Under the pieces are notes generated by a model. It ran no database searches, was not told where the DNA came from, and worked only from the letters and a program-made list of their open reading frames with translations. The position numbers and the translations under genes were made by a program. From Comamonas sp. (GTDB taxonomy: Bacteria; Pseudomonadota; Gammaproteobacteria; Burkholderiales; Burkholderiaceae_C), in contig JAFAIY010000614.1 in assembly GCA_019236485.1 (NCBI GenBank), positions 1 through 5,799 on the forward strand: a DNA stretch of 5,799 nt, given 5' to 3'. Shown in pieces: positions 5,497-5,799 of this stretch (the stretch's first letter is position 1; each line of letters begins with the position of its first letter).

Positions 5497-5799
5497 ATGG
5501 ATCAGATCTTTTTAGCGGCCTTCAATGGCCTGTTTTTGTATCTGGGGCTGGCGCTGGTACTCATGGTGCTGGCGGGCCTGTTGCGTTCGCCGCGCTTCAA
5601 GGGCTGGCGGGGAGAGCGCGCGGTGCGCAGGGCCATCCGGCAAAAGCTTGACCCGCTGGTCTATGTGGACCTGCACGACATCACCCTGCCCACCCAGGAC
5701 GGCAGCACGCAGATCGATCATCTGATCTTTTCGCCCTATGGCCTGTTCGTGCTGGAGACCAAGAACTACCAGGGCTGGATCTTCGGCAGCGAGCGTCAG
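5497..5799 (+). CDS. Membrane-anchored NERD (nuclease-related domain) protein, N-terminal part
   Basis: The first 101 residues are present; the frame is open at the window end. Residues 9-29 form a hydrophobic helix followed by RSPRFKGWR, which by the positive-inside rule suggests an N-terminal anchor with the rest in the cytoplasm. The NERD domain then begins: GERAVRRAI (39-47), TQIDHLIFSPYGLFVLETKNYQGWIFG (71-97). The conserved residues expected for the domain are visible as Glu40, Asp74, Glu87 and Lys89, an arrangement like the E...D...ExK core of restriction-type nucleases. The family is only predicted to act on nucleic acids; some members end in a topoisomerase-type zinc finger, which would lie outside this window. 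ATG 5497 is the first start after an in-frame TAG (5488-5490). No good Shine-Dalgarno precedes it; the upstream DNA is AT-rich. A leucine TTA codon at position 6 is unusual for this GC-rich context. Confidence 0.85.
   Translation, partial: MDQIFLAAFNGLFLYLGLALVLMVLAGLLRSPRFKGWRGERAVRRAIRQKLDPLVYVDLHDITLPTQDGSTQIDHLIFSPYGLFVLETKNYQGWIFGSERQ

Noticed and set aside
5454..5651. 65-codon plus-strand frame overlapping the NERD gene start
   Set aside because: It is out of frame with the NERD protein and becomes Gly/Ala-rich without a domain; the NERD frame has conserved core residues and continues to the window end.
1..5799. CRISPR array, insertion sequence, tRNA or rRNA
   Set aside because: No regularly spaced repeats, transposase motifs, terminal inverted repeats with target duplications, or tRNA/rRNA-like segments were seen; the repeats present are short and intergenic.

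Overview
The window is GC-rich (roughly two-thirds G+C by eye). Its gene content and intergenic sequence suggest a beta-proteobacterium, most likely a member of the Comamonadaceae (Comamonas/Delftia/Acidovorax group). The support for this is the class I purE-purK pair, a CnoX-type chaperedoxin with an intact CGPC motif, and a hairpin-rich block at 5358-5460 that resembles intergenic repeats I recall from that family. The family assignment is an inference; no search was run.

Left half, minus strand, transcribed right to left: a two-gene ABC-2-type exporter (ATPase 4095-3136, permease 3139-1754), then the purine genes purE (1647-1153) and purK (1156 to beyond base 1). Each pair is joined by a 4-base ATGA stop/start overlap, so both are probably translationally coupled. 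A 106-base gap between the permease and purE holds an 8-bp GC hairpin, a short inverted repeat, a weak -10-like box and a second small hairpin close to the purE start. PurK and PurE act in sequence in de novo purine synthesis: PurK makes N5-CAIR from AIR, bicarbonate and ATP, and PurE converts N5-CAIR to CAIR. The exporter has no obvious functional link to them.

Centre: a 311-base divergent intergenic region (4096-4406) separates the exporter operon from the rightward genes. It contains a good Shine-Dalgarno and -10 for the ATPase, which starts with TTG. It also has three copies of an 8-base direct repeat, a small hairpin and a perfect 16-base palindrome just before the next gene.

Right half, plus strand: cnoX (4407-5357) encodes a thioredoxin domain fused to TPR-like helices, a redox-linked holdase chaperone that delivers clients to GroEL in E. 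coli. A cluster of strong hairpins follows it. The window closes inside a gene for a membrane-anchored NERD (nuclease-related domain) protein starting at 5497.

This looks like a mostly ordinary chromosomal housekeeping region with no mobile element, CRISPR array or RNA gene. The points most worth a second look are the unusual cysteine layout and long C-terminal tether of CnoX, the membrane-anchored NERD protein, and the structured intergenic DNA around cnoX.
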